This document shows positions 16,213-25,068 of a DNA stretch of 64,000 nucleotides, piece by piece. A program made the position numbers and the translations under genes. The DNA comes from FACHB-1406 sp034189065. Its GTDB lineage: Bacteria; Cyanobacteriota; Cyanobacteriia; Cyanobacteriales; Spirulinaceae. The number at the start of each line of letters is the position of its first letter. Positions within the stretch are counted from its first letter, which is position 1. Where the stretch lies: assembly GCA_034189065.1 (NCBI GenBank), contig JAXHVQ010000010.1, positions 6,289-70,288 of the forward strand, given 5' to 3'. The notes beneath the pieces were generated by a model that did not search any database, was not told the origin of the DNA, and was given only the letters and a program-made list of their open reading frames with translations.

Positions 16213-17094
16213 ATGGAAACTAATTTTGCTCCTGATGAATTTGAAATTCAATTTTGGGGAGTGCGAGGGAGTATTCCTTCGCCTGGACCGACAACGGTTT
16301 GCTACGGTGGTAATACCTCCTGCGTGGAAATGAGAGTCGGTGGGAAACATCTAATTTTTGATGGAGGAACGGGGTTGCGATCGCTCGGAAAAGCGTTGCA
16401 GCCTAAAATTCATCAAGAAGCCTATATGTTTTTTACCCATTACCATTGGGATCACATTCAAGGGTTGCCCTTCTTTTTTCCCATGTTTAGCGAGGATAGT
16501 CAGTTTATTATCCACGGACAAGTTCCCGACGATGGAGAACCGATGAAAATGGAACAGCATTTTCGCGAACGCGTTCTCCATATTAATTCTCCGGTGCCGG
16601 TGGCCGATATTCAGGCCCAAATGAAGTTTCACGATTTGGTTTGCGGCGAGGTCTTTAATCTCGACGATATCGCTATTGAAACCGTCCCTCTCAATCATCC
16701 CAACGGCGCAATGGGATATCGTATTTCTTGGAAAGACTTTACGGCGGTGTATTGCACCGATACCGAACATTTCCCCGATCGCCTCGATGAAAATGTCCTG
16801 GAGTTATGCCACGATGCCGATATCCTGATTTACGATGCCATGTATACCGATGAGGAGTATCACAATCCCAAGTCGCCGAAAGTCGGTTGGGGTCATTCCA
16901 CTTGGCAGGAGGGGGTTCGAGTCTGCGAAGCGGCTAATGTGCGTCAGTTGGTGGTTTTTCATCACGAACCCAACCATACCGATACGTTTCTCGACCAAGT
17001 GGCAGTTGAGGTCAACGAGAGGATGCCGGGAAGCGTTTTGGCTAAAGAAGGGATGGTTCTCAAGCTTGACAAAAATGCTCCAGCTTGTCCCTAA
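16213..17094 (+). CDS. MBL-fold metallohydrolase (PhnP-like phosphodiesterase family)
   Basis: 293 aa, ATG 16213, right after the duplicated contig end. It starts IQFWGVRGSIPSPGPTT, typical of the MBL family related to phosphoribosyl cyclic phosphodiesterases. The metal motif is THYHWDHIQGLPFF (HxHxDH). Further ligands lie in LNHPNGAMGYR, YCTDTEH and VVFHHEP. The active site is complete. In cyanobacteria such proteins are unassigned; cyclic nucleotide or phosphoester substrates are plausible. The coding sequence is unaffected by the join if the upstream copy is collapsed. Confidence 0.85.
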   Translation: METNFAPDEFEIQFWGVRGSIPSPGPTTVCYGGNTSCVEMRVGGKHLIFDGGTGLRSLGKALQPKIHQEAYMFFTHYHWDHIQGLPFFFPMFSEDSQFIIHGQVPDDGEPMKMEQHFRERVLHINSPVPVADIQAQMKFHDLVCGEVFNLDDIAIETVPLNHPNGAMGYRISWKDFTAVYCTDTEHFPDRLDENVLELCHDADILIYDAMYTDEEYHNPKSPKVGWGHSTWQEGVRVCEAANVRQLVVFHHEPNHTDTFLDQVAVEVNERMPGSVLAKEGMVLKLDKNAPACP

Positions 17095-17109
17095 TCATTG
17101 GTTCTCGAA

Positions 17110-17149
17110 CCTAAAACCTAAAACCTAAAACCCAAAACCTAAAACCTAA
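17110..17149. repeat. CCTAAAA heptamer array
   Basis: Six near-perfect CTAAAAC/CCTAAAA heptamers between the converging MBL and murE genes. This belongs to the period-7 short tandem repeats seen throughout the window. Confidence 0.8.
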
Positions 17150-18642
17150 TTTGTCCTTAGTCGCAACTGTAAGGCTTCTCGGGCTTGTTCGCGATCGTCG
17201 AAATGAATTTTCTCGGTGCCTAAAATTTGGTAATCTTCGTGACCTTTGCCGGCGATTAATACCCCATCTCCCGGTTCTGCCTCGCAAATAGCGGTACGAA
17301 TCGCCGTCGCGCGATCGCCAATAACCTTTGGCTGTACGGAGTCGGGAATACCCGCGAGAATATCTTCTAAAATTCGCTCTGGATTTTCGGTACGCGGATT
17401 GTCAGATGTTACCACAGCAACATCGGCAAGTTCTGCGGCAATTTTACCCATCAACGGACGTTTCGCGCGATCGCGATCGCCGCCACACCCAAATACACAA
17501 ATAACCTTTCCCTGAATAAAGGGACGCGCTGCTTTCAATAAATTCTCTAAACTGTCGGGCGTATGTGCGTAGTCTACAATAACGCTAATATCTTGTTCCC
17601 CACTCCCTTGTACCCGTTCCATCCGTCCCGGAACGCCGCCAAAGGAGGGCAACGATTTTACAATAGACTCTAATTCTATACCCAGATGTAACGCCGCACC
17701 CACCGCCGCTAAAACATTGGCAATATTATACTGACCCACCAACGGCGAACGAAATTCGGCTTCTCCTACTGGCGTATGCAACACTCCTCTCACCCCATCG
17801 GGTTCGTAAGTCAAATCCTTCGTCCACAAGTCTGCATTGGTATCGCTAACGCTGTAACTCCACACCTGTCGCGAAGATAGCGTTTCTATTAACCGTTTCC
17901 CATAAGTATCGTCGAGGTTAATAATTCCGCGTCCCTTGAGATAATCGGGACGAAATAGCACTGCTTTCGCGGCAAAATAGTTCTCCATCGTTTCGTGGAA
18001 ATCGAGGTGATCCTGCGTCAGGTTCGCAAACACTGCTACTTCAAACTCGCATCCCAAAACGCGATTTTGGGCTAAAGCATGGGAACTCACCTCCATCACC
18101 GCATATTCGCTGCCCGCTTTTGCCGCTTCGTTCAACTGCGCCTGTAATTCTACGGCAAAAGGCGTGGTATGAACTGCGGTTTGTTCGTAACTGGGCCAGC
18201 GCGCGTACAACGTTCCCAACAATGCAGTGGGTTTTTGGGACTCGCGTAGAAAGAATTCGATTAAATGAGTGGTTGTGGTTTTGCCGTTGGTTCCCGTCAC
18301 GCCCACCATTTGCATTTGTCGGGCGGGAAAGCGATAAAATGCAGTAGCGACTGCGGCACACCCTCGAGTCATTTCTTCGACTTGGAGGACGCAATCTTCA
18401 GAAGTAGGGGGACACTTTACCGCCGCTTGGGGAGAAATTATAGCTGCAATGGCACCTTCGGCGATCGCGCTTTGCCAAAATTCTCCTCCATCTACTCGCG
18501 TCCCCGGCATTCCTACAAATAAATCTCCCGCTTTACACGCATGGGAATTGGTAGAGAGACCTTTGACTTCTTCCTCCAATGCTGGGTGTTTGGGAAGAGA
18601 TGATAGTCCGGGAACTCGGGCTAATAATTCGCGCAGTTTCAT
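17146..18642 (-). CDS. murE: UDP-N-acetylmuramoyl-tripeptide synthetase (MurE)
   Basis: 498 aa, ATG 18642. It adds the third stem-peptide residue to UDP-MurNAc-L-Ala-D-Glu. The Mur ligase P-loop is GVTGTNGKTTTTHLIE (residues 114-129, K121), followed by MEVSSHAL. The C-terminal SDNPRTENPERI carries the DNPR motif that selects meso-diaminopimelate, so the substrate should be meso-DAP. Full length. It converges with the MBL gene and is separated from upstream genes by a 465-bp repeat-containing spacer. Confidence 0.96.
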   Translation of the reverse strand: MKLRELLARVPGLSSLPKHPALEEEVKGLSTNSHACKAGDLFVGMPGTRVDGGEFWQSAIAEGAIAAIISPQAAVKCPPTSEDCVLQVEEMTRGCAAVATAFYRFPARQMQMVGVTGTNGKTTTTHLIEFFLRESQKPTALLGTLYARWPSYEQTAVHTTPFAVELQAQLNEAAKAGSEYAVMEVSSHALAQNRVLGCEFEVAVFANLTQDHLDFHETMENYFAAKAVLFRPDYLKGRGIINLDDTYGKRLIETLSSRQVWSYSVSDTNADLWTKDLTYEPDGVRGVLHTPVGEAEFRSPLVGQYNIANVLAAVGAALHLGIELESIVKSLPSFGGVPGRMERVQGSGEQDISVIVDYAHTPDSLENLLKAARPFIQGKVICVFGCGGDRDRAKRPLMGKIAAELADVAVVTSDNPRTENPERILEDILAGIPDSVQPKVIGDRATAIRTAICEAEPGDGVLIAGKGHEDYQILGTEKIHFDDREQAREALQLRLRTN

Positions 18643-19107
18643 TTAAATTAGCTCCTCACCTTTATCGTTTGTAACTTGGAATACAGTAAACTTTGCTAAA
18701 ATATGAGTTTAGGTTTCACAAACTTGTACCCTTATTAAATAGTTACCAGTAATTAGCGATCGGTTACCAATAAACCATTAAATATAGCGTTTTTCGTGTG
18801 AGTAAGGTACAGTATTCATCTTCAAGTCCCCCTTGTTAAGCGGTTCCCCCCTTTTTTAAGGGGGGTTAGGGGGGATCGGGGATTTAGGGGGATAAGAGTG
18901 TACCTCATCCATTTGAAAACTGCTATACTTGCTTTTATTATAAAGTCATGCCATCTTTTTGTCTTCCCACCTTGTAAACCCGTTAGATAATTTTTCGACT
19001 AATTCCAAAATTTGCCATTCACTCTTGCATTGAAAATCCGCGATCGCGCTATTTCTACAATGAATAATCACCTCTTATTTTAAGAAAAGACAATTATTCA
19101 CTATTCA
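18643..19107. other. 465-bp spacer upstream of murE
   Basis: No gene seen. It contains a G/C-run palindrome CCCCCCTT-TTTT-AAGGGGGG (18846-18865) followed by further GGGG blocks to 18890, a common cyanobacterial repeat type. The first 60 bases upstream of murE are A/T-rich and should hold its promoter, but I cannot fix the boxes. Confidence 0.5.
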
Positions 19108-19371
19108 TTATTCCGAAGTAAAGTATTTCTGGAGCATACGTTCTAATTGTGCCACAGAAGCGCGGGGAGAGGGTCGAGGAATCATTGCCTCGCGTTCCCC
19201 TTGAGGATAGGTGAGGATGGGAACTTCGTACTGATAGGCTTCAAACCAGTCGTCGCGCGTGGTAATATCGCGAATTTCGAGGTTAAGGTCGAAACTACCA
19301 ATTTGTTCGAGTTTTTCTTGGAGTCCTTCGCACAAGTGACAACCGGGTTTACTGTAAAGAATTAGACGCAT
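19108..19371 (-). CDS. Glutaredoxin-like (DUF836) thiol protein
   Basis: 87 aa, ATG 19371. It is a short thioredoxin fold beginning MRLILYSKPGCHLCEGLQEK with the CHLC redox pair, and a cis-proline segment YEVPILTYPQG. Members of this DUF836 group act as small thiol-disulfide proteins with unknown partners. It is in the same direction as murE but 465 bp away, so probably separate. Confidence 0.8.
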   Translation of the reverse strand: MRLILYSKPGCHLCEGLQEKLEQIGSFDLNLEIRDITTRDDWFEAYQYEVPILTYPQGEREAMIPRPSPRASVAQLERMLQKYFTSE

Positions 19372-19393
19372 CTTTGTGGGTTTTGGGTTATTC

Positions 19394-19421
19394 GTAGGGA
19401 CGTTATATATAACGTCCCTAC
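19394..19421. repeat. GTAGGGACG palindrome, copy 1
   Basis: A 28-bp perfect palindrome, GTAGGGACGTTATA with its complement. It belongs to the GTAGGG...CCCTAC family also at 24024, 27425, 47444 and 49251. It lies between convergently spaced genes and could form a terminator-like hairpin. Confidence 0.75.
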
Positions 19422-19441
19422 AGTTTTACAAATCCAATGAT

Positions 19442-20671
19442 TTATTTTGCATTCTCTTTAGAACAACCATTGCTAAACCATCGCAGGTAAAGCGAAACAA
19501 AAAACTCTTTTATAGGAAATGCGACGTAAGTAATGGGATTAATGGTCACAATAATGTTGCGAACATCGCGCACCGCCAAGTTAACAATTTGTCGCGCCAC
19601 CCAATCGGCAGACATCACTCCAATGGGATTTAAATTACTTTTAAAAGGTCCTAAAATTAATTTCCGAATGGGACAAGGAGCATCTAAACGCCTCAAAGTA
19701 ACTAAATCGCCTAATGTCCGCTTGCTCAATTCGTAGAGGGGACTGAACGCAGGATTAACTTCAGCTTCGGAGGTATTGACCCAAACTTCTTTCGTCGCAA
19801 TTTCTTTATTTGTACGAACGGTTTTCAAAAACAGTTCGAGTAAGCGCCATTGAGAAAAAGCGTTGATTTCGTAAGATTGCGCGATCGCCTCTGCCGTTCG
19901 TTCTCCGTGTACGTTAATACCGTGGTTGAGAATCAGAATATCGATTCCCTCTAACATCAAAGCGAGATCCTCTTCTTTCCCCGCTTGCCAAACAACCGTT
20001 TTAATGGGTTCCGTCGCATCTTGGAGCGCGATCGCCTGCGGTTTTGAGGTGAGCGCAATAACTTTGGCACCCCTCCGGTGGAGATGATACAAAAGCGCTT
20101 TCCCCAGGGTTCCCGAAGCTCCCGTCACGGCGATACGCTTGCCTTTGAGCGATAGTGCTGTTCCCACAATCTTGTCGATGAAGGTCAATGTTCCACAATA
20201 ATAAGCATTCTGGTTATCAAAGTGGTGCCGCCAATGGTACGTGCGATTGACAAACCAAGGAGCGGGCGGTTCAGTGAAAACACCAGGGCGATGGGTCAAA
20301 TCGGTAAGTTCGTCTGCGCCAGCAACGCCCAAACCCCGTGCTACTGCGGTGGCTAAAAACATCAGCGTATAAAAAGAGCCCGTTCCCGCCAACCAGGGTT
20401 GGTGAAAAGAAAACTGAAACGCGATCGCGACGGGCAACCAACTCAACAGTAACATCACCAACGCTTCGGGAACATCATTATACCAATGAGCCTGTCGATA
20501 AATCGCCTCATTCGCCACCGAGAGATCGGGACGAAAAACCCGATGATGCCAAGCGTGTAAGCGATAAAGAGACGGCAAACGATGGGAAAGGAGATGATAA
20601 AGATCGCGAACCCCCTCCACCCAGAGAATAGAAAATAAAGCGATCGCCGCCGTTGCAAACCAGTTGTTCAT
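19442..20671 (-). CDS. Bifunctional sterol desaturase-like/short-chain dehydrogenase fusion
   Basis: 409 aa from ATG 20671 (MNNWFATAAIALFSILWVEG). The frame extends further upstream, but this start gives a clean membrane N terminus. Residues about 1-180 carry the fatty-acid hydroxylase/desaturase histidine clusters (LHAWHHRVFRP, HWRHHFDNQNAYY) among membrane helices. Residues about 185-400 are an SDR with KRIAVTGASGTLGKALL for NAD(P) and YELSKRTLG giving the YxxxK pair. This fusion is a recognised cyanobacterial type (PRK07424). Substrate unknown, probably a lipid or carotenoid-like molecule. Divergent from the glucosyltransferase gene. Confidence 0.8.
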   Translation of the reverse strand: MNNWFATAAIALFSILWVEGVRDLYHLLSHRLPSLYRLHAWHHRVFRPDLSVANEAIYRQAHWYNDVPEALVMLLLSWLPVAIAFQFSFHQPWLAGTGSFYTLMFLATAVARGLGVAGADELTDLTHRPGVFTEPPAPWFVNRTYHWRHHFDNQNAYYCGTLTFIDKIVGTALSLKGKRIAVTGASGTLGKALLYHLHRRGAKVIALTSKPQAIALQDATEPIKTVVWQAGKEEDLALMLEGIDILILNHGINVHGERTAEAIAQSYEINAFSQWRLLELFLKTVRTNKEIATKEVWVNTSEAEVNPAFSPLYELSKRTLGDLVTLRRLDAPCPIRKLILGPFKSNLNPIGVMSADWVARQIVNLAVRDVRNIIVTINPITYVAFPIKEFFVSLYLRWFSNGCSKENAK

Positions 20672-20996
20672 ACAGTTGGTCGTTTGATTTCCGCCAATAT
20701 TAAAATTACAGCCAGTGGGAGCGATCCAAAGTCCGAGCCTCAATTATTGTAAGCCGAATCGACCCAATGGCAATTTGAAGATTGAGGCACAAAAATTCTC
20801 GCCCTGCTCCGGAAGTTGTCAAAATTAAAGAATTCGCTAAAAATTTTAACAATTCTTCGCTAAAATTTGGGGATATAAGGATAAAAACAGCGCGATCGCC
20901 CCAATTCGTCCGAAGCTCAACCCCTTCAAAATATCGCGATCGCTTCCTCCCCCCAACCGAAGAATCGGTTCAACTACCCAAACCCAAGAACAACTT
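20672..20996. other. 325-bp divergent intergenic region
   Basis: Separates the desaturase-SDR gene from the glucosyltransferase gene and must contain both promoters. A/T-rich about 20820-20880 with HIP1 sites at 20891 and 20937. I cannot assign boxes and see no small gene. Confidence 0.45.
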
Positions 20997-22421
20997 ATGC
21001 CGGAACAATCCTGGTTCAACAACGAAGCCGACGAAGATGTAGACCCCCTTAGTTCTCTCCTGTGTGAATGGTCTGACCCCGAAGAAGAAGAAGAAGACTT
21101 CAGGAGCGAAATTTTTCGCGGTCAAGAAGGACGCAGAGGCAAAGCAGCCCTCGCTCTCATGACCATTTGGGGAACCGTCATCGCCCTGCATTTAGTCTCT
21201 TGGGGATTTTGGCTAGTTATTAGCGGCACCAGCATTCTCCTATTTCATACCATTCGTCTCCTCAGCGCTCGTCCCCAGCCCAACCCCGACCCTTTAACCA
21301 ACGACGCTTTAGCCAACGCGCCCAAAGTTTCCCTCCTCGTCGCTGCGAAAAACGAGGAAGCGGTCATCGGGCGACTGGTGCGAATGCTGTGCGCTCTCGA
21401 TTATCCCAGCGATCGCTACGAAGTTTGGGCCATCGACGACCATAGCACCGACCGAACTCCAGAAATCCTCGACCGACTCGCCCGAGAGTATCCCCAACTT
21501 AAAGTCCTGCACCGTCCGGCTGGCATGGGAGGTGGTAAATCGGGAGCCCTCAATCAAATTCTTCCCCTGACTGAAGGAGAAATCATTGGCGTATTCGATG
21601 CCGATGCCTCCGTAACTCCCGATATGCTGCGACGCATCGTTCCCCTGTTCGACAACGAGAAAATCGGGGCGGTGCAAATGCGTAAAGCGATCGCCAACGC
21701 CCCTCTCAACTTTTGGACGCGAGGGCAACAAGCAGAAATGGCTCTCGATAGCTTCTTCCAGCAGCAACGTATCGCCGCAGGCGGCATCGGCGAACTGCGC
21801 GGCAACGGTCAATTTGTCCGCCGAGAAGCTCTCAAAAGTTGTGGGGGATGGAACGAACAAACGATTACCGACGACCTCGACCTCGCCGTCCGCCTCCACC
21901 TCGACCAGTGGGATATCGGCTTTTGTCTGTGTCCGGCGGTGGAAGAGGAAGGTGTGACGGGGGCAAATGCTCTCTGGCACCAGCGTAATCGTTGGGCAGA
22001 AGGCGGCTATCAGCGCTATCTCGACTACTGGCGTTTAATTGCCAGCAATCGGCTTTCCTTTCCCAAAACCTTGGATTTACTCTCGTTTGTTCTCATTCAA
22101 TATATTCTGCCCACCGCTGCAATTCCCGATATGGTTATGGTTGTTGCCCGTCACCATCTCCCCGTTCTCAGCCCAATTTCGGGTTTGATGATGGCTTGGG
22201 CAACGTTGGCGATGTCAGGCGGACTGTATCGCGTTCGGCGCGCTGAAACCGAACAAATGACGCTCTCTTCCTGGTTGGGTCTCTTTGCTCAAACCCTATT
22301 GGGCTTGATTTATATGTTGCATTGGATGATGATTATGCCAGCGACAACAGCTCGGATGTCGGTACGACCGAAACGGTTGAAGTGGGTTAAAACGGTGCAT
22401 CAGGGTAGTACGGTGACGTAA
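20997..22421 (+). CDS. mgdA: Beta-monoglucosyldiacylglycerol synthase (GT2)
   Basis: 474 aa, ATG 20997. It resembles Synechocystis sll1377, which transfers glucose from UDP-glucose to diacylglycerol, the first step of cyanobacterial galactolipid synthesis. An acidic N-terminal tail (EWSDPEEEEEDF) leads into two membrane helices at about 50-90. The GT2 domain has AIDDHSTD (D147, D148), FDADAS (D201, D203), ELRGNGQFV, ITDDLDLAVR (D292) and HQRNRWAEGG, and two or more membrane helices follow. All processive-type GT2 motifs are intact. Other membrane GT2 enzymes are the alternative. Confidence 0.78.
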   Translation: MPEQSWFNNEADEDVDPLSSLLCEWSDPEEEEEDFRSEIFRGQEGRRGKAALALMTIWGTVIALHLVSWGFWLVISGTSILLFHTIRLLSARPQPNPDPLTNDALANAPKVSLLVAAKNEEAVIGRLVRMLCALDYPSDRYEVWAIDDHSTDRTPEILDRLAREYPQLKVLHRPAGMGGGKSGALNQILPLTEGEIIGVFDADASVTPDMLRRIVPLFDNEKIGAVQMRKAIANAPLNFWTRGQQAEMALDSFFQQQRIAAGGIGELRGNGQFVRREALKSCGGWNEQTITDDLDLAVRLHLDQWDIGFCLCPAVEEEGVTGANALWHQRNRWAEGGYQRYLDYWRLIASNRLSFPKTLDLLSFVLIQYILPTAAIPDMVMVVARHHLPVLSPISGLMMAWATLAMSGGLYRVRRAETEQMTLSSWLGLFAQTLLGLIYMLHWMMIMPATTARMSVRPKRLKWVKTVHQGSTVT

Positions 22422-22450
22422 GTCGGACTACTGAGAGAAAAACTTTTTAG

Positions 22451-22595
22451 CCAGCAATACCCACAGTAATTTGCAGCGGGCAAGGTAACTTTAGAGAAGA
22501 ACAATGGATTAAAGTTGAGATAGCCTTGGCCGCTCTACACAGCTTTCGACACAGCATCAGGTTGACCAAGATATACTGAAAGCTAGCCGTCTTCA
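22451..22595. repeat. Dispersed non-coding repeat, copy B
   Basis: The left part (22451-22540: AGCAATACCCAC...CAAGGTAACTTTA...GCCTTGG) resembles 13977-14065. The right part (ATACTGAAAGCTAGCCGTCTT) resembles 30510-30530. It appears to be one repeat family with diverged copies, always intergenic. Confidence 0.45.
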
Positions 22596-22610
22596 CTCAA
22601 AGTTATCCTG

Positions 22611-23978
22611 ATGGACGCAGATGAACTGTTGCAGCGCTATGCCGCAGGAGAACGAAATTTTCAAAGACTCAATCTCAGGGGAATCAATCTTAGAGGAGCC
22701 GATCTTAGAAAAATTAACTTTGGTAGAACTGACCTCACAGAAGCTGACCTGAGAGAAGCTAACCTTAGTCAAGCTAACTTTAACTTTGCCAAGCTTAGTC
22801 GAGCCAATCTTAGCAAAGCTAATCTCAGTAAAACTCAGCTTAGTGATGCCTCTTTGATAGCGGCTAATCTCAGCGAAGCCAACCTTAGTGAATCCTACCT
22901 TAATAAAGCAAAACTATGCGGAGTATCAGTACTAAGGAATGGTTGGATGACGGTTAATCTTAACGGGTGCAATCTTTATAAAGCCGATCTCTCCGGAACT
23001 GACATTAGTGGACTTAGACTTATTAACGTTCAACTCATAGAAGCTAATCTCGCAGAGGTTCAAGCGCTAGCAACAAAGTTTGAGGGTGTCAACTTGACTG
23101 GAGCTTGCATTGAAGATTGGCATACCAACAGCAAGACCAAGTTTAATAACGTTATTTGCGAGTACATTTATCTCAAATACGACCAACAAGAACGTCGTCC
23201 CCACAACCCAGAAACAAACTTCGCCCCAGGCGAGTTCGCCCAACGTTTTCAGAAACTCACCGAAACTCTCGACTTACTTTTTCGCGACGGTATTGACTGG
23301 CAGGCTTTTGCTTATTCTTTCCGCTCTCTTCGGGTTGAAGATGATACAGGCGAGTTTTTGGAAATCCAAAGTATTCAAAAAGTGGAAGAGGGAGATATTC
23401 TTGTCAGAATTAGGACTCCTGCCGGTATAGATAAAGGGAAGAAGGAAAAGGATTTTTGGCAAGGTTATGAATTTGCTCAAACAGTCATAGAACACGAACG
23501 CCAGTCGAATGCTAAGTTAATTAATAGTCAGAAAGAACAAATTACCTGGTGTCAAACAACAATCAATCAACTGATTAACCAAGTATCATTATCACAATCA
23601 TTGCAAACGACTGTAAACAACATATCCATGAGAGATAATTACAATCAACCAAACAGCAATATCGGAATTAATCGCATGAGAGGTGAAATTCATAGTGAGG
23701 CAAAAATTGCTGCTATTCTCCACGAAACGCAACCTAAAATTCCCCAATTGATTGCGTCCTTAGAAGAAAATATTCAAGCCTTAAGCAATCTAGAAATTCG
23801 CAATGAAGCAATCGAGTATTTAAGCGACTTAAAAACTGAAATTAAAGCGCCAGAACCCAAAAACTCCCGACTTAAAGCTACTTTGCTTGCCTTGTGGAAT
23901 ATTGGCAAAGATGTAACTGTTCTAGCCAATGGAATTACTGCCTTAGCCGAGCGATTTGGCTTACCGCTGTTTTCCTAG
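22611..23978 (+). CDS. Pentapeptide-repeat protein with C-terminal helical domain
   Basis: 455 aa, ATG 22611. Residues about 18-175 are pentapeptide repeats (A(D/N)LxxAN type, e.g. LREANLSQANFNFAKLSRAN) forming a right-handed beta-helix. A middle domain (about 195-300, FAQRFQKLTETLDLLFRDGI, ending in a coiled-coil-like helix) has no family I know. An Asn-rich linker (MRDNYNQPNSNIGINRM) leads to a helical C-terminal domain ending LANGITALAERFGLPLFS. This resembles adaptor-like helical domains found behind similar linkers in cyanobacterial signalling or conflict proteins, which is a weak inference. Function unknown. Confidence 0.75.
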   Translation: MDADELLQRYAAGERNFQRLNLRGINLRGADLRKINFGRTDLTEADLREANLSQANFNFAKLSRANLSKANLSKTQLSDASLIAANLSEANLSESYLNKAKLCGVSVLRNGWMTVNLNGCNLYKADLSGTDISGLRLINVQLIEANLAEVQALATKFEGVNLTGACIEDWHTNSKTKFNNVICEYIYLKYDQQERRPHNPETNFAPGEFAQRFQKLTETLDLLFRDGIDWQAFAYSFRSLRVEDDTGEFLEIQSIQKVEEGDILVRIRTPAGIDKGKKEKDFWQGYEFAQTVIEHERQSNAKLINSQKEQITWCQTTINQLINQVSLSQSLQTTVNNISMRDNYNQPNSNIGINRMRGEIHSEAKIAAILHETQPKIPQLIASLEENIQALSNLEIRNEAIEYLSDLKTEIKAPEPKNSRLKATLLALWNIGKDVTVLANGITALAERFGLPLFS

Positions 23979-24023
23979 AATCAATTCGGGACTTACGCAA
24001 GGGCGCTATGGGTGGTGTTTAGG

Positions 24024-24052
24024 GTAGGGGCATTGCATTGCAATGTCCCTAC
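24024..24052. repeat. GTAGGGGCATTGCA palindrome
   Basis: A 29-bp near-perfect palindrome of the GTAGGG...CCCTAC family (compare 19394, 47444), between the convergent pentapeptide and phosphatase genes. Confidence 0.7.
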
Positions 24053-24180
24053 AGATATTAGGCCCCGAAGCGAAATTAAAAATCAAAATAGACTTCTCGG
24101 CTGAAGTCAGCACCGAGGCAATTTGGCTAGAGGCAAAAGGTAAAAAGATTTACTTTAAGCTGATAGGTGAATGCTTGCGT

Positions 24181-24819
24181 CTAATTCAATCGAACCGGTT
24201 CCTGTTTTCGACTCAAGTGCGACGTATCTCCGTTTAACTCCATTTTCCACTCGCCGGAGTTGCGCACTAACTTAACTAAACAGCAAAGTTGGGGATTGAC
24301 GAGGGGACGACCTCCCATCAGTCCTGACGTTCCTTCTACAACAAACGCGCCATGAGTCACTAACAGAATTTCTTCAGAAAATTCCTCAGCTAAAAGTTTG
24401 GCGGTTTTCGTCATTCTCTGTCTAAGAATTTCCTCGCTTTCCGGGTATTTTGGGAGGACTCGCGATTGATAGCTCAAATCGATCGCGGGATATTCTGCTG
24501 CTAGCACTTCCCGAGGCAATCTCGCAGGTGTATCCGGCATCCATTCAGGGTTTAGCCATTCGCAGAGTCCCGCTTCGAGTTTGATGGGTTTATCGAGAAC
24601 TTTAGCCACTTCGTAGGCAGTTTGTACGGTACGCAAGAAGGGAGAGGCGAAGATATGCTTGATGTTCTCGGACTTCAGGCGATGTCCTAACTCTTTTGCC
24701 TGAACAACTCCATCTGCGGATAAGGGGGGATCGTAGGGACGTTCTGCCAGGAGAAACCAATCAGGGTCAACGAAATCAAGGCGGTTTCCGTGTCGCGCAA
24801 TCCAGAGGGTTTGAAACAT
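24181..24819 (-). CDS. Histidine phosphatase (phosphoglycerate mutase superfamily)
   Basis: 212 aa, ATG 24819. MFQTLWIARHGNRLDFVDPDW contains the catalytic RHG. FASPFLRTVQTAYEVA supplies the second arginine, CEWLNPEW the acid region, and LLVTHGAFV the second catalytic histidine. The order and the 'ARHGNR' start resemble UBASH3/STS-1-like phosphatases rather than glycolytic mutases. Substrate unknown, phosphoester or phosphoprotein. Monocistronic, convergent with the pentapeptide gene. Confidence 0.85.
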   Translation of the reverse strand: MFQTLWIARHGNRLDFVDPDWFLLAERPYDPPLSADGVVQAKELGHRLKSENIKHIFASPFLRTVQTAYEVAKVLDKPIKLEAGLCEWLNPEWMPDTPARLPREVLAAEYPAIDLSYQSRVLPKYPESEEILRQRMTKTAKLLAEEFSEEILLVTHGAFVVEGTSGLMGGRPLVNPQLCCLVKLVRNSGEWKMELNGDTSHLSRKQEPVRLN

Positions 24820-25068
24820 TTTAAAGTCAATAATGGCGGTTTTTAACTAGAATGTTTTGGGGCTTTCCCGATCTATTCCCTTGTATTCTAAGGAATTTTA
24901 CTTAAAATGTAAAGCTACGCTCAGAGATAAATCTTAAATCCCGCCATTTTAAGGCAATATAAAGGGATTAGACCCGGTATCGATCGCCTTGAATCCCTTC
25001 GGAAATCGCGTAGTCAATTCCTAAATTTTGTGAAATTCTCGTGAAGGCAAAAACTGACGGGCAATCTC

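Noticed and set aside
21309..21980. 223-codon minus-strand open frame
   Set aside because: Lies wholly antisense to the glucosyltransferase gene with no domain or ribosome site. GC-rich codon bias keeps the opposite frame open.
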